A DNA stretch of 59,923 nt from Bacteroidota bacterium (GCA_023386235.1 JAEWKC010000044.1:1-59923); one strand, 5' to 3'; numbered from the stretch's first letter, positions 8,002-17,940 are shown. The notes: generated from the sequence alone by a model not told the origin. Made by a program: numbers and translations.

Positions 8002-9306
8002 ATGAAAATAGTTTGGATTTGCCATTTTTCAAATTCTTTTGTTAGAGAGAAGTTAAATTTATCGGCATCGATGAGTCTACTTGAGCGTTTCGTAAGAAAA
8101 ATACTGAATAGACCGCTAATAGCATCCTCTGACTTCGCACAATGGATATCCAATGGCATTCAAGAGTTTGAAAACATCTATGAACATGAGCTACATGTTA
8201 TTTCGCCACATTATGGAATGAATGATCGTATTGTGTCTTTTGAGAATAAAGGCGTTCATTATTATTTTTTTAGACCGGATGATCAAAGTATTATTGGTAA
8301 GATTAAAAGAAAATTATCTGCTAGAAAAATGATGCATATCGGAAATAGGAAAAATATAAAACGATTTATCCGAAAGATTAAGCCAGATATAATTCACATG
8401 TATGGCGCAGAGAATCCGTACTATTCAATTTCGGGGTTGGATATAGATATTAAAACACACCCATTTTTAGTAACTCTGCAAACTGTAATGAGTGATAAAG
8501 AGTTTAAAGTTAATTATCCCATTGATAATAAAGAGTATGCTCTACGTGTTAATATTGAAAATCGTGTTTTAAAAAGAGCTTCTTATATAGGTTCTGAGCT
8601 TGAAAAGTACAGATCCATAATAAGGAATTATGTTAATTCCAATGCAATTTTCACTCACTCATTTCTGTTTTTATCACAGGAAGTTCACATATTAAATGTT
8701 CATAAGCAATTTGATTTTGTATATTTTGCCGGCGGGATTAATAAAGCTGCAGATCTAGCTGTGGAAGCGTTTGCATTAGCAGCGCAAAAAAAACCGGAGA
8801 TTACACTTAATATAGTAGGCGATACACCAGAACCTTTTACATCTAACTTAAAAACCCGCATCAAAGAACTTAACATTGAAGACAAGATTGCTTTTAGCGG
8901 TAAACTTGCTACCCATGAAGATGTAATCCGGCAGATTCAATTATCCAAATATGCTCTGCTTCCTCTCAAAATCGATATTATTTCAGGTACGATCCGTGAA
9001 GCTATGTTCTGCGGCTTGCCTGTTGTGACAACTATAACGCCAGGTGGAACGCCTACTCTCAATGAAAATCGGATAAGTGTGTTGTTGTCAGAGAAAGAAG
9101 ATGTATCTTCTATCGGCGAAAATATGATAAGGCTTATTGAAGAGCCTGGTTTAGCAAAACAACTAAAAGCCAATGCGCTAATTACCGTCAATGAAATGTG
9201 GAATAACAAAAGAATTATGGAAAAACTACTGGTAGCTTACCAACATATTATAAGACATCATGCCACGGGTGTACCAATTCCAGAAGTAGTAACCTCTATA
9301 AATTAA
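8002..9306 (+). CDS. Glycosyltransferase, GT4-like
   Basis: A 434-residue cytoplasmic GT-B glycosyltransferase that probably adds one sugar to the lipid-linked repeat unit. The C-terminal half has the recognisable glycosyltransferase group 1 pattern: NIVGDTPEPFTSNLKTRIKELNI, then IAFSGKLATHEDV, and SGTIREAMFCGLPVVTTITPGG with the acidic donor-binding position represented in REAM. The N-terminal acceptor half is divergent, as is usual for serotype-specific genes. It follows the CBS-nucleotidyltransferase by 31 bases. Sugar donor and linkage are not predictable. Confidence 0.83.
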   Translation: MKIVWICHFSNSFVREKLNLSASMSLLERFVRKILNRPLIASSDFAQWISNGIQEFENIYEHELHVISPHYGMNDRIVSFENKGVHYYFFRPDDQSIIGKIKRKLSARKMMHIGNRKNIKRFIRKIKPDIIHMYGAENPYYSISGLDIDIKTHPFLVTLQTVMSDKEFKVNYPIDNKEYALRVNIENRVLKRASYIGSELEKYRSIIRNYVNSNAIFTHSFLFLSQEVHILNVHKQFDFVYFAGGINKAADLAVEAFALAAQKKPEITLNIVGDTPEPFTSNLKTRIKELNIEDKIAFSGKLATHEDVIRQIQLSKYALLPLKIDIISGTIREAMFCGLPVVTTITPGGTPTLNENRISVLLSEKEDVSSIGENMIRLIEEPGLAKQLKANALITVNEMWNNKRIMEKLLVAYQHIIRHHATGVPIPEVVTSIN

Positions 9307-9395
9307 CTAATGAAACAAAAGAATTTGATCAATAGATTAAACTGATGTTACTAACGTGAACAATTGACGGTTTAAGTATATCTGAATATCTGAGC

Positions 9396-10925
9396 ATGGA
9401 GACAATTTCAGCAAACAAAAAAATTGCAAAGAACACCATCACATTGTATATCCGTATGGGTATAACAATGCTGATTTCATTTTTTACTACACGCATAACT
9501 TTAGAAGTGTTAGGGGTTGAGGATTATGGTTTGAATAACGTAGTAGCAAGTGTGGTAACTATGTTTGGTTTTATAAATGGTTCCATGGGAACAGCCGTTC
9601 AACGTTTTTTTTCAATAGAAATTGGTGAGAACAGAGGTGGTGCCCTATCTAGAATATTTGGAACTTCTTTGTATTTGCATACTATAGTAGCCGTGGTGTC
9701 GTTACTGATTGCAGAAATATTCGCAATATTTTTTTTAAAGAAAATGAATATACCTGTTGAGCGTATGTTTGCTGCCCAGGTAGTTTTTCAAATCTCAATT
9801 CTTTCCTTACTTGTCAATATTTTAAATGTTCCTTTTGCCGCTCTATTGAGAGCCAAAGAGGAGTTTTCAAAAATTGCTGTTTTAGATATAGGGCAAGCCG
9901 TTTTGAAATTAATTGTACTGTTTTTATTATACAATATTAATAAAGATAAATTAATAACACTCTCGTTGTTAAACTTTGGTATTACTTTGTTGTATGTGCT
10001 ATTGATCACATTCCTTGCTATTAAGCTCTATAAAAATATTAGCTTCAAAATTGTCCGGGATAAAGATTTGATAAAGAAAATGCTGAACTTTATTTCCATG
10101 TTGATTGTAACCATATTAGCTTCTGTGGCGGATAAACAGGGTGTTGTCATCATTGTAAACCTGTTTTTCGGACTTACCATAAATGCAGCATACGCAATAG
10201 CATTTTCAGTATCCTCAATATTTGAACTTTTCTCCATGAATTTCAAACAATCTGTGGTACCACAACTTATGATGGCTTATGGTGCCGGAAATTTTGAAAG
10301 AATGTATAAGCTTTTATATTTAGGAACAAAGATTGCATTTATTCTTATGCTTATAATTTCCATACCTGCCATCTTCGAAATGGATTATTTGTTAGACTTA
10401 TGGCTGGGTCAGCCTCCCCAACATGCTTCCACATTTACAATATTACTTGTTGTATGTGCTAATATTGATACTTTTTATTACTTTATATATCAGGCAGTGC
10501 ATGCTTCAGGAAAAATCAAAACACAACAATTGCTTGTTACAATATCTTATTTTCTAAGTGTCCTGTTTGTATACTTGTGTTTTAAGTACGGTAGCAATTT
10601 TTATTATGCTGTGTATGTCCCGATTGTGTTTGCTTTGCTAAGAAACGTTTTGATAATGTTAAGCGCTAAGAAAGCAATAATGTTCAATATCCGACACTTC
10701 CTCTCAAATATAGTAATTCGCTCATTCATTATTTCAGTGATTCTTGCAGGCGTAGCTGCATTTATAGTATATAGTATTCCTGCTAATATTTATCGTCTTT
10801 TATTAATAACTATTATCAATAGTTTACTGGCTGTTATTTGCGGATATTATATATTATTAGACAAAAAAGAAAAATTACCCATAGTGAATATTATAAATGC
10901 AAAATTCTTAAAACGTGCTGGTTAA
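9396..10925 (+). CDS. Polysaccharide repeat-unit flippase (Wzx-like)
   Basis: A 509-residue integral membrane protein with about 12-14 hydrophobic segments, of the MOP superfamily of polysaccharide exporters. It would flip undecaprenyl-linked repeat units to the periplasmic side. The N-terminal pattern NKKIAKNTITLYIRMGI followed by FFTTRITLEVLGVEDYGLNN is typical of Bacteroidota Wzx proteins. Position next to glycosyltransferases and upstream of a Wzy-like polymerase supports this. The gene is low in G+C, like its neighbours. Confidence 0.9.
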   Translation: METISANKKIAKNTITLYIRMGITMLISFFTTRITLEVLGVEDYGLNNVVASVVTMFGFINGSMGTAVQRFFSIEIGENRGGALSRIFGTSLYLHTIVAVVSLLIAEIFAIFFLKKMNIPVERMFAAQVVFQISILSLLVNILNVPFAALLRAKEEFSKIAVLDIGQAVLKLIVLFLLYNINKDKLITLSLLNFGITLLYVLLITFLAIKLYKNISFKIVRDKDLIKKMLNFISMLIVTILASVADKQGVVIIVNLFFGLTINAAYAIAFSVSSIFELFSMNFKQSVVPQLMMAYGAGNFERMYKLLYLGTKIAFILMLIISIPAIFEMDYLLDLWLGQPPQHASTFTILLVVCANIDTFYYFIYQAVHASGKIKTQQLLVTISYFLSVLFVYLCFKYGSNFYYAVYVPIVFALLRNVLIMLSAKKAIMFNIRHFLSNIVIRSFIISVILAGVAAFIVYSIPANIYRLLLITIINSLLAVICGYYILLDKKEKLPIVNIINAKFLKRAG

Positions 10926-10949
10926 GAAACCAATGGCGCAAAAAATTAA

Positions 10950-12155
10950 ATGTTTAAGACCTTGAGTATGACAAAAAAAATCTTGTTTTTTTCCAGTATT
11001 ATTCCTGAAGAAACTTACTTTAATAATAGTATAGGGCCAAATTCTATAGCTAATGATACGTTGCAACGCGCTTTAATGAAAGGTTTTCAAGAAAATAATT
11101 ATAAGATTGATCTCATCAATGTTCCTAATATTGGTGCATACCCTTCCAAATACAAAAAACCGGTCATTAATAGTAAAAAAATAAAAATTTCTGAGGCAAT
11201 AAATGGCATAACCATACAATTCATAAACTTACCCCTATTTAAGCACTTGGTTATTTATAATAACCTAAAAAAAATTTTGAAGGGATACAATTTGTCAGAG
11301 TATGATGCAGTTTTTATGTATGATGCATATATACCGTTCTTTAAGTTGCTGCCTTACATTAAACAGAGAACTGCAGCGAAAACTGTAGCCTACCTTCCGG
11401 ATTTAATAGGACATGTGGGAAGCCCTGATAACTTTATTCATAGGTTTTTGAATAAAATTGCCTTAAATATTTTTTCTTCTAACTCCAGGTATATTGATGT
11501 TTTTGTATTAATTTCGGAAGCTATGAAAGAGCATGTAAATGTGTCAGGTAAAAAAAGTTTGGTTATTGAGGGAATGTGGGATAACTCTACTGCCATATCA
11601 TCTAAAACTAAAAACGATGAAAAAAAATATATTTTTTATGGCGGATCATTAGGCAGAAGACATGGGATTTTAGATTTAGTTGAAGCTTTTATTATGGCTA
11701 ATTTACATGATGTTGATTTGGTGATTTGTGGTGATGGAGATACTAAAGATGAAATTGTTGAAATTTCCGAAAAAAATCAGCAAATAAAATATTTGGGACA
11801 GCTTCCCAGAAATCAAATTCTTGATTTGCAAGCCAATGCTTTTTTATTGGTTAATCCCAGAGGTTCGGACGGTGAGTTTACAAAATATTCTTTTCCTTCC
11901 AAAGTTTTTGAATACTTTACATCAGGAACACCTACATTTATGTATAAGTTAAAAGGCATACCTGATGAATATTATGAATATTGCTTTACAAGCGATGATG
12001 AAAGTGTGGAAGCTTTGGCTGAAAATTTAAAAATGATTAACTATAAAGATGCGTATGATCTTAATGACCTTGGTAAAAAAGCTAGAGAATTTGTACTTCA
12101 AAACAAGAGTTCTAAGGTTCAAGTTAGTAAACTTATTCGTCTGATTGACAATTAA
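10950..12155 (+). CDS. Glycosyltransferase, GT4-like
   Basis: A 401-residue GT-B fold glycosyltransferase. The C-terminal donor domain is seen in KKYIFYGGSLGRRHGILDLV, VDLVICGDGD, IKYLGQLPRNQILDLQANAF and PSKVFEYFTSGTPT, where the Glu in KVFEY is the expected E of the E-x7-E donor motif. A second ATG at 10968 is an alternative start that removes six residues. It lies 24 bases after the flippase gene, inside the same operon. Donor sugar unknown. Confidence 0.85.
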   Translation: MFKTLSMTKKILFFSSIIPEETYFNNSIGPNSIANDTLQRALMKGFQENNYKIDLINVPNIGAYPSKYKKPVINSKKIKISEAINGITIQFINLPLFKHLVIYNNLKKILKGYNLSEYDAVFMYDAYIPFFKLLPYIKQRTAAKTVAYLPDLIGHVGSPDNFIHRFLNKIALNIFSSNSRYIDVFVLISEAMKEHVNVSGKKSLVIEGMWDNSTAISSKTKNDEKKYIFYGGSLGRRHGILDLVEAFIMANLHDVDLVICGDGDTKDEIVEISEKNQQIKYLGQLPRNQILDLQANAFLLVNPRGSDGEFTKYSFPSKVFEYFTSGTPTFMYKLKGIPDEYYEYCFTSDDESVEALAENLKMINYKDAYDLNDLGKKAREFVLQNKSSKVQVSKLIRLIDN

Positions 12156-12183
12156 ATTTGCCTTACCACTTATTTCTACTAAA

Positions 12184-14163
12184 ATGACTATTAAACATAA
12201 GTTTATTATATTATTAATACTAACTATACTTTTTAATTCTTCTCTAAAGTCTCAGGTATGGTTAAATAATAAAATAGGTATTAATGATGAAGTACCATTA
12301 CCATGGAAACCTTTAAAAATATTACATAGAAACGATGATTTTATCGTTAAATGTTGGGGTCGTGATTATGTTTTTAACCCGACCGTATTATTAAAGCAAG
12401 TTGTAATTTTAGGAGAACCTGTTTTGGCACAACCAATCGAATTCGTAATAAATCAACATCAACTTTATTGGAACTATCCTTCTCTTCAGGTGCTGTCGAA
12501 GGAAAAGTCGAAAATTCAATTGTTGTTACAATCTAAAGCTCAACTAGCAAATAAAGCTACACTTACACTAAAAAATTATGTTGATGTCTATTACGATGGA
12601 CTCATATATTTTAAGACATATTTATCTTCGAATGTTGCGCTTGAACATACAATTTATTTAGACTTTAAGCTAAATAAAGATCTTGGTAAATATATTAATC
12701 GTTATTCAAATGTTGCTAATGATTCCCCCCTTTGGTGGAAAGCTGACTTTTTCGGTAATGATAATTCTGCCTTTATACCTTATTGGTGGGTGGGAAATCA
12801 GGAAAAAGGAATATTTTGGTTTACGGAATCCCCGAAAACATGGTATAATTATACAGATTCAAGGGCTATTATATTTACTAAAGATAAGCTTTCAGCTAAT
12901 GTTAGATCTAAATTTAAGCTCAACAACAATACAAATATCTGGAATTTTGAGTTTGGTATACAAGCCACTCCTGTTAAGCCTTACCCGGAAGATTGGCGCG
13001 CGTGGTTTCTTACCGGCTCGAGTTCCTCAAATATCAATATTATTTGGCCCTCTCCCCAGCAACCATATGCACTAAAATATTTTGGTTATTTAGAAGCAAA
13101 AAATGAGAAAGCTTTTAAAAAACACGTTCAAAACTTACGAACGCACAGTCACAAAGTATTAGTATACAACAATCTAAATTTTATTTCAACTGCCACGCCA
13201 GAGTGGAAAATGTATCACAATTCGTGGGATATAGGCTATGAAGATCTTTCATCAGATGTTAAAGCTTATGGTGATCGCTACGCTAGCGTCGATTTTACAT
13301 CGCAAACTTATCAGGATTTTATTGTTAGTAAAAGTAATACTTTTTTGAAACAAATGGACCTTGATGGTTATTATTTAGATTATGCTTGGATTAACAATAT
13401 TAATTCTATAAAACCTGTGAGAAAGTTCAACAATCGTAATGAAAAGATACCATACTTTCCTTTTATGGATATGAGAAAGTTGTATGAAAGAATATACAAG
13501 ATGGTTAAAACTGATCAATCTAAAATGATAATCGCACATTCGTCAGCCAGAATAGTTCCTACAATTTTAGCATTTGCAGATATGTATATTGATGGAGAAC
13601 AATTCCGACAAGATGTTATTAGGGTTAAAGACGACTACTTAAAGGTGACAAATCTTGCTGCTTTTCAATCTGAATATTCCGGTAAAGCCTATGGCATTCC
13701 AGCAGGGTTTCTTCCTGCTTTTAGTGAAAAATATTATACCAGTATAGGTCCAACACGTAAACTTGCAGGATTACTTTTGCTTCATGATATACAACCGTGG
13801 CCAATCTACAGCGCAATTAATGAATGGGAGGAAATTCGTGAAATTTTAAATAGTTTTCCTGGATATATATCTTCTGAATTTATATCATATTATCATACTA
13901 ATCCTTTAGCTGTTACAAATGATTTGTCAGTAAAATCTTCAATGTATAGAAATAACAGAAATGAATTTTTGTGTATTATTACTAATTTATCTAACGTTAA
14001 CAAAGAAATAATTTTAAGGACCAACTTTAAATTTTTGCCAGAAAGTATATTGCAGAAAACAAACCGTGGAACTTCATATCCCGTAGGTAATAACACGATA
14101 AAAGTTAGTATAAATCCAGATGATTACAATATTATTTATATAAAAAAGATGCCATATGAATAA
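12184..14163 (+). CDS. Secreted glycoside-hydrolase-like protein (DUF6067 / GH123-N-like)
   Basis: The protein (659 residues from the ATG at 12184) begins with a signal peptide, basic then hydrophobic, ending near LKSQ at residue 24. The first half reads like a beta-sandwich with the pattern DEVPLPWKPLKI and CWGRDYVF that I associate with the GH123 N-terminal / DUF6067 group. The second half looks like a TIM barrel, with an acidic strand DLDGYYLDYAW near residues 392-402 and FADMYIDGEQF further on. It is unusual inside a synthesis locus between a glycosyltransferase and Wzy. It could trim or edit the polymer in the periplasm or at the surface. The longer frame from a TTG at 12145 overlaps the previous gene and was rejected. 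Family call is moderate. Confidence 0.6.
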   Translation: MTIKHKFIILLILTILFNSSLKSQVWLNNKIGINDEVPLPWKPLKILHRNDDFIVKCWGRDYVFNPTVLLKQVVILGEPVLAQPIEFVINQHQLYWNYPSLQVLSKEKSKIQLLLQSKAQLANKATLTLKNYVDVYYDGLIYFKTYLSSNVALEHTIYLDFKLNKDLGKYINRYSNVANDSPLWWKADFFGNDNSAFIPYWWVGNQEKGIFWFTESPKTWYNYTDSRAIIFTKDKLSANVRSKFKLNNNTNIWNFEFGIQATPVKPYPEDWRAWFLTGSSSSNINIIWPSPQQPYALKYFGYLEAKNEKAFKKHVQNLRTHSHKVLVYNNLNFISTATPEWKMYHNSWDIGYEDLSSDVKAYGDRYASVDFTSQTYQDFIVSKSNTFLKQMDLDGYYLDYAWINNINSIKPVRKFNNRNEKIPYFPFMDMRKLYERIYKMVKTDQSKMIIAHSSARIVPTILAFADMYIDGEQFRQDVIRVKDDYLKVTNLAAFQSEYSGKAYGIPAGFLPAFSEKYYTSIGPTRKLAGLLLLHDIQPWPIYSAINEWEEIREILNSFPGYISSEFISYYHTNPLAVTNDLSVKSSMYRNNRNEFLCIITNLSNVNKEIILRTNFKFLPESILQKTNRGTSYPVGNNTIKVSINPDDYNIIYIKKMPYE

Positions 14164-15556
14164 AGTTATATTTTTTATCCTTTCCTTATCATCTATTTTA
14201 TTATTCTATAACGGCGATGTACCACACTTTTCGTTTAGGGTATATATAACGAGCTTGATTATACAAATCTTTTCAATATATATAATTTTTATAGACGATA
14301 AATATCCGTATTCATTAAAAAAAATCTTTTTTTTATTTTCATACTTTTTTTTCGGTGTTGCACCAATCGTACAATTTTATTCACGAAGTTCATTTTATGG
14401 AGGAAGGGAGTTGAAAGAAGTCGAATATTTTTTAATGAATACATTACTAATACTAATAATAATAATATATAATTTTTTATATAATAAATTTTTCAGACAA
14501 ATACAAGTTCATAAAATTGTTGTTAACAAATATAACTTAAATAAAGCTACTCCAAAACAGGTATTGATCTTGATTTTCTTATCAATATTTTCGCTAGTTA
14601 CAACATTTTATTTTTTGGATTTTGATATCAATAAGATGTTTTTCAGGGGTCTATACGGAGAAGAAGAAAGTGGCGTAGCTTCAATATCATCATCTTCCGC
14701 AATGGCTCTAATGCAAACAATTCGACCTATATCTATCCTATGTTTGATGTACTATTTGTCTACACCTAATAGGAAGATTTTTATTTCCATCTTATTATTG
14801 ATTATTGCCATTTTAACTATTTTCCCTACCAGCGTAGCAAGATTTTACGCTGCTGCCGTATATCTGCCTTTAGTGCTTATTTCTTTTAAATTTACAAAAA
14901 TAAAAAATCTATTTTCATTATTATTCATGTCAGGCCTTTTATTTGTCTTTCCATTTCTTAATAATTTTCGATATTTTGACGTTAATCAAAAAATTAAGTT
15001 TGAATTTGAATTCGATATGTTTTCTTCCGCGCATTTTGATAGCTACTATAATTTTTCCCTTATTCTTTTTGAAGACCTAATTACTTATGGGAGGCAATTA
15101 ATAGGAGTGTTATTGTTTTGGGTGCCTCGGTCTGTGTGGGAGAATAAGCCTATTGGCTCTGGAGCGTTTTTAGCTAAGGAAGTTAATTTAATATGGGAAA
15201 ATATATCTGCTAACTACTTTGCAGAGGGTTTTATTAATTTTGGTTTTGTAGGTATTTTGCTATTTCTAATTATAATTTCTTACGTTACAGCTTTAATAGA
15301 TAAAAAATACTGGAAATTTTTTTATAGAGAAGAAAATAATTTTTTTCAGGTTTTATATTTTATAATATTGTCAATGCTTTTTTTTGCAATGCGTGGAGAT
15401 TTGCTGAGTTCCACTGCGTTCACTGTTGGATTTATTGTATCATATTATTTTATTTTTTATGTATTTACAAAGCTGGTAAGAAATAATAAAAAAAAGCTGG
15501 TAAGAAATAATAAAAAGTTATACCAAAAAGATAGGAGGTGGCAATCAAGAGTTTAA
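14156..15556 (+). CDS. O-antigen/oligosaccharide repeat-unit polymerase (Wzy-like)
   Basis: A 466-residue membrane protein with around 10-12 hydrophobic segments and a larger loop between them, the layout of Wzy polymerases, which join repeat units in the periplasm. Weak family-like text is seen in FYSRSSFYGGRE and in the VPRSVWENKPIGSGAFLAKE loop, close to the pattern of WzyE/oligosaccharide repeat polymerases. It overlaps the upstream hydrolase gene by 8 bases. This is among the most AT-rich genes of the window (14 G+C of 60 bases at 14161-14220). The basic C-terminal tail holds an 8-residue tandem duplication. Confidence 0.82.
   Translation: MNKVIFFILSLSSILLFYNGDVPHFSFRVYITSLIIQIFSIYIIFIDDKYPYSLKKIFFLFSYFFFGVAPIVQFYSRSSFYGGRELKEVEYFLMNTLLILIIIIYNFLYNKFFRQIQVHKIVVNKYNLNKATPKQVLILIFLSIFSLVTTFYFLDFDINKMFFRGLYGEEESGVASISSSSAMALMQTIRPISILCLMYYLSTPNRKIFISILLLIIAILTIFPTSVARFYAAAVYLPLVLISFKFTKIKNLFSLLFMSGLLFVFPFLNNFRYFDVNQKIKFEFEFDMFSSAHFDSYYNFSLILFEDLITYGRQLIGVLLFWVPRSVWENKPIGSGAFLAKEVNLIWENISANYFAEGFINFGFVGILLFLIIISYVTALIDKKYWKFFYREENNFFQVLYFIILSMLFFAMRGDLLSSTAFTVGFIVSYYFIFYVFTKLVRNNKKKLVRNNKKLYQKDRRWQSRV
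15470..15517 (+). repeat. 24-bp tandem duplication in the polymerase tail
   Basis: AAGCTGGTAAGAAATAATAA begins at 15470 and recurs at 15494, giving two in-frame copies of KLVRNNKK at the C-terminus of the Wzy-like protein. It lies outside the membrane core. Confidence 0.85.
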
Positions 15557-15604
15557 ATCCTAAAATATAAGTATTAACTGCAATGTTCGTTAAATAAAAA
15601 TAAT

Positions 15605-16816
15605 ATGAAAATTCTTCAAATAAACACAGTTGTAAATTCAGGCTCGACAGGGCGTATTGCAGAAGATATTGGAACTAATGCGATAGAAAACGGTTGGGAT
15701 AGTTATATCGCTTTTGGTCGGAATGAACGTCCGAGTTGCTCAACAAAAATTAAAATTGGGAACGAATGGGATAATAAATATCATGCATTTCAAACACGTT
15801 TGTTTGATAATCATGGATTTGCTTCGAATGATGCTACCAAAAAATTTATTGAAAAAATGAAGATCATCAATCCGGATATAATACATTTACACAATTTACA
15901 TGGATATTATTTGAATGTAGAGCTATTATTCAATTATTTGAAAAAATCCGAAATACCTACTGTTTGGACGTTACATGATTGTTGGGCATTCACTGGTCAC
16001 TGCACTCACTTCACTTATGTAAATTGCAATAAGTGGAAATCACAATGTTTTAAGTGTCCACAGAAATTGGAATATCCTAAAAGTTATTTATTGGACAACT
16101 CTATGAACAATTATATATTAAAAAAAGCAATTTTCTCGGGTTTAAATAATTTAACTATAGTTACAGTTTCAGAATGGTTGAAGAATATAGTTACTGAATC
16201 TTTTCTTAAAAAGCTGCCAATATATAGGATTTATAATGGCATTGACACTAAAAAATTTAGTTTCAGAAATGGAACTAATCTATTAAGTAAATACCCTATT
16301 AGAGATAAATTTCTATTGCTAGGTGTAGCAAGTACATGGAATAATAGGAAAGGTTTTGAGGACTACATAGAATTAAGTAAAAATTTGAATGATGATGAAT
16401 TATTGGTATTAATAGGCCTTAGTAGTAAACAAGTTAACCAATTACCTTCCAAAATTTTGGGAATAGAAAAAACTGAAAATATTGATGAATTAATAAATTG
16501 GTATTCATTGGTAGATATTGTATTGAATTTATCACATGAAGAGACTTTTGGTATGACTACTATAGAAGGTTTTGCCTGTGGTACTCCTGCAATAGTTTAT
16601 AATTGTACTGCTAGCCCAGAATTGATCACTAATAATACAGGAATAGTCGTTGAAAAATATGATTATGATGGTTTGCGTTCAGCAATAAACACAATAAAAA
16701 ATAACGGTAAATCTTATTATTACTCTAATTGTGTTGACTTAGTAAATAAAAAATTTGAGAAGTCTCTGATGACAAAAAACTATATGAATCTATATAAAAA
16801 ACTACTTACAATATAG
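15605..16816 (+). CDS. Glycosyltransferase, GT4-like
   Basis: A 403-residue glycosyltransferase group 1 protein. The N-terminus MKILQINTVVNSGSTGRIAE is the glycine-rich acceptor-side loop; HLHNLHGYYLN and TLHDCWAFTGHC with clustered Cys/His (CTHF, CNKWKSQCFKC) are typical of the WcaC/colanic-acid-type subgroup. The donor domain ends with SLSHEETFGMTTIEGFACGTPAIVYNC-like text (HEETFGMTTIEGFACGTP), giving the E-x7-E motif. It is the last gene of the AT-rich core; a separate promoter lies after it. Confidence 0.88.
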   Translation: MKILQINTVVNSGSTGRIAEDIGTNAIENGWDSYIAFGRNERPSCSTKIKIGNEWDNKYHAFQTRLFDNHGFASNDATKKFIEKMKIINPDIIHLHNLHGYYLNVELLFNYLKKSEIPTVWTLHDCWAFTGHCTHFTYVNCNKWKSQCFKCPQKLEYPKSYLLDNSMNNYILKKAIFSGLNNLTIVTVSEWLKNIVTESFLKKLPIYRIYNGIDTKKFSFRNGTNLLSKYPIRDKFLLLGVASTWNNRKGFEDYIELSKNLNDDELLVLIGLSSKQVNQLPSKILGIEKTENIDELINWYSLVDIVLNLSHEETFGMTTIEGFACGTPAIVYNCTASPELITNNTGIVVEKYDYDGLRSAINTIKNNGKSYYYSNCVDLVNKKFEKSLMTKNYMNLYKKLLTI

Positions 16817-16845
16817 ATTTAATTTTAAATCAATATAGGTTTCGT

Positions 16846-16853
16846 TATATTTG
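16846..16853 (+). promoter_or_regulatory. -7 promoter element upstream of capE
   Basis: TATATTTG, followed by C, fits TAnnTTTG, 23 bases before the capE ATG. It marks the border between the AT-rich core and the UDP-FucNAc module. Confidence 0.55.
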
Positions 16854-16875
16854 CACCATAAAACACGAAATATAT

Positions 16876-17919
16876 ATGCAAATACAAAATAAAACCCTTC
16901 TCATCACCGGAGGTACCGGTTCATTTGGTAACGCTGTGATGCAGCGATTTTTAAAGACCGACCATTTTAAAGAAATAAGAATATTTAGCCGCGACGAGAA
17001 AAAGCAGGATGACATGCGCAAGCGCCTGAATGATCCGAAAGTAAAGTTCTATATCGGTGACGTGCGCGACTATCGTAGCGTGGAGCAGGCTGTAATGGGT
17101 GTGGATTATATCTTCCATGCTGCTGCTTTAAAACAGGTCCCTTCCTGTGAATTCTTTCCTTTAGAGGCTGTAAAGACCAATATTCTGGGTACGGATAATG
17201 TATTGACGGCAGCTGAAAGGCATGGTGTAAAAAGAGTGGTAGTGCTAAGTACAGATAAGGCTGCTTACCCGATCAATGCGATGGGAATGTCTAAAGCACT
17301 GATGGAAAAACTGGCTATTGCTAAATCCAGAAACCTAGACGATAGCAAGACCATCTTTTGTGCCACCCGCTACGGCAATGTAATGGCTTCTCGCGGCTCC
17401 GTAATACCCCTGTTTGTAGATCAGATCAAAGCCGGCAAACCGCTAACCATCACAGATCCCAACATGACACGCTTTATGATGACACTGGAAGATGCTGTAG
17501 ACCTGGTGCTATTTGCTTTTGAACATGGAAAGCAGGGCGACCTGTTTGTACAGAAAGCGCCGGGAGCTACTGTGGAGACTTTAGCTAAGGCATTAAAAGA
17601 ACTGTACCAGAGCGATGTATCCATTAATATAATCGGTACCAGGCACGGAGAGAAACTGTATGAAACCCTGGTAAATAAAGAGGATATGGTAAAAGCGGAA
17701 GACCTGGGTGAGTACTACCGCATTCCGGCTGATAACCGCGACCTGAATTACGAACAATATTTTACCGAAGGCGAGGTAGAAAAAAATTATATTGACGAGT
17801 ACCATTCACACAACACACATCGCCTGGATGTAGAAGGTATGAAAGAATTGTTGAAAAAACTTCCTTTGATAAGGGAAGATATTTTAGGTGAAAAAGACGT
17901 AAATCATTATCCCGGATAA
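16876..17919 (+). CDS. capE: UDP-GlcNAc 4,6-dehydratase/5-epimerase, CapE/FnlA type
   Basis: First enzyme of UDP-N-acetyl-L-fucosamine synthesis: dehydrates UDP-GlcNAc and inverts C5. The 347-residue protein opens with the cofactor loop TGGTGSFG (11-18), has SRDEKKQDDMRK, AALKQVPSCE, and the active-site segment STDKAAYPINAMGMSK (125-140), where a Met takes the place of the usual SDR tyrosine, as in CapE and FlaA1. The downstream CapF and CapG homologues confirm the pathway. The FlaA1-like alternative is less likely because of this context. Confidence 0.93.
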   Translation: MQIQNKTLLITGGTGSFGNAVMQRFLKTDHFKEIRIFSRDEKKQDDMRKRLNDPKVKFYIGDVRDYRSVEQAVMGVDYIFHAAALKQVPSCEFFPLEAVKTNILGTDNVLTAAERHGVKRVVVLSTDKAAYPINAMGMSKALMEKLAIAKSRNLDDSKTIFCATRYGNVMASRGSVIPLFVDQIKAGKPLTITDPNMTRFMMTLEDAVDLVLFAFEHGKQGDLFVQKAPGATVETLAKALKELYQSDVSINIIGTRHGEKLYETLVNKEDMVKAEDLGEYYRIPADNRDLNYEQYFTEGEVEKNYIDEYHSHNTHRLDVEGMKELLKKLPLIREDILGEKDVNHYPG

Positions 17920-17940
17920 AAATATACCGCAACCTTCTTA

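Noticed and set aside
12683..13075. 130-codon + strand frame inside the DUF6067-like gene
   Set aside because: It is an out-of-frame shadow; the long frame keeps a signal peptide and continuous domain-like sequence.
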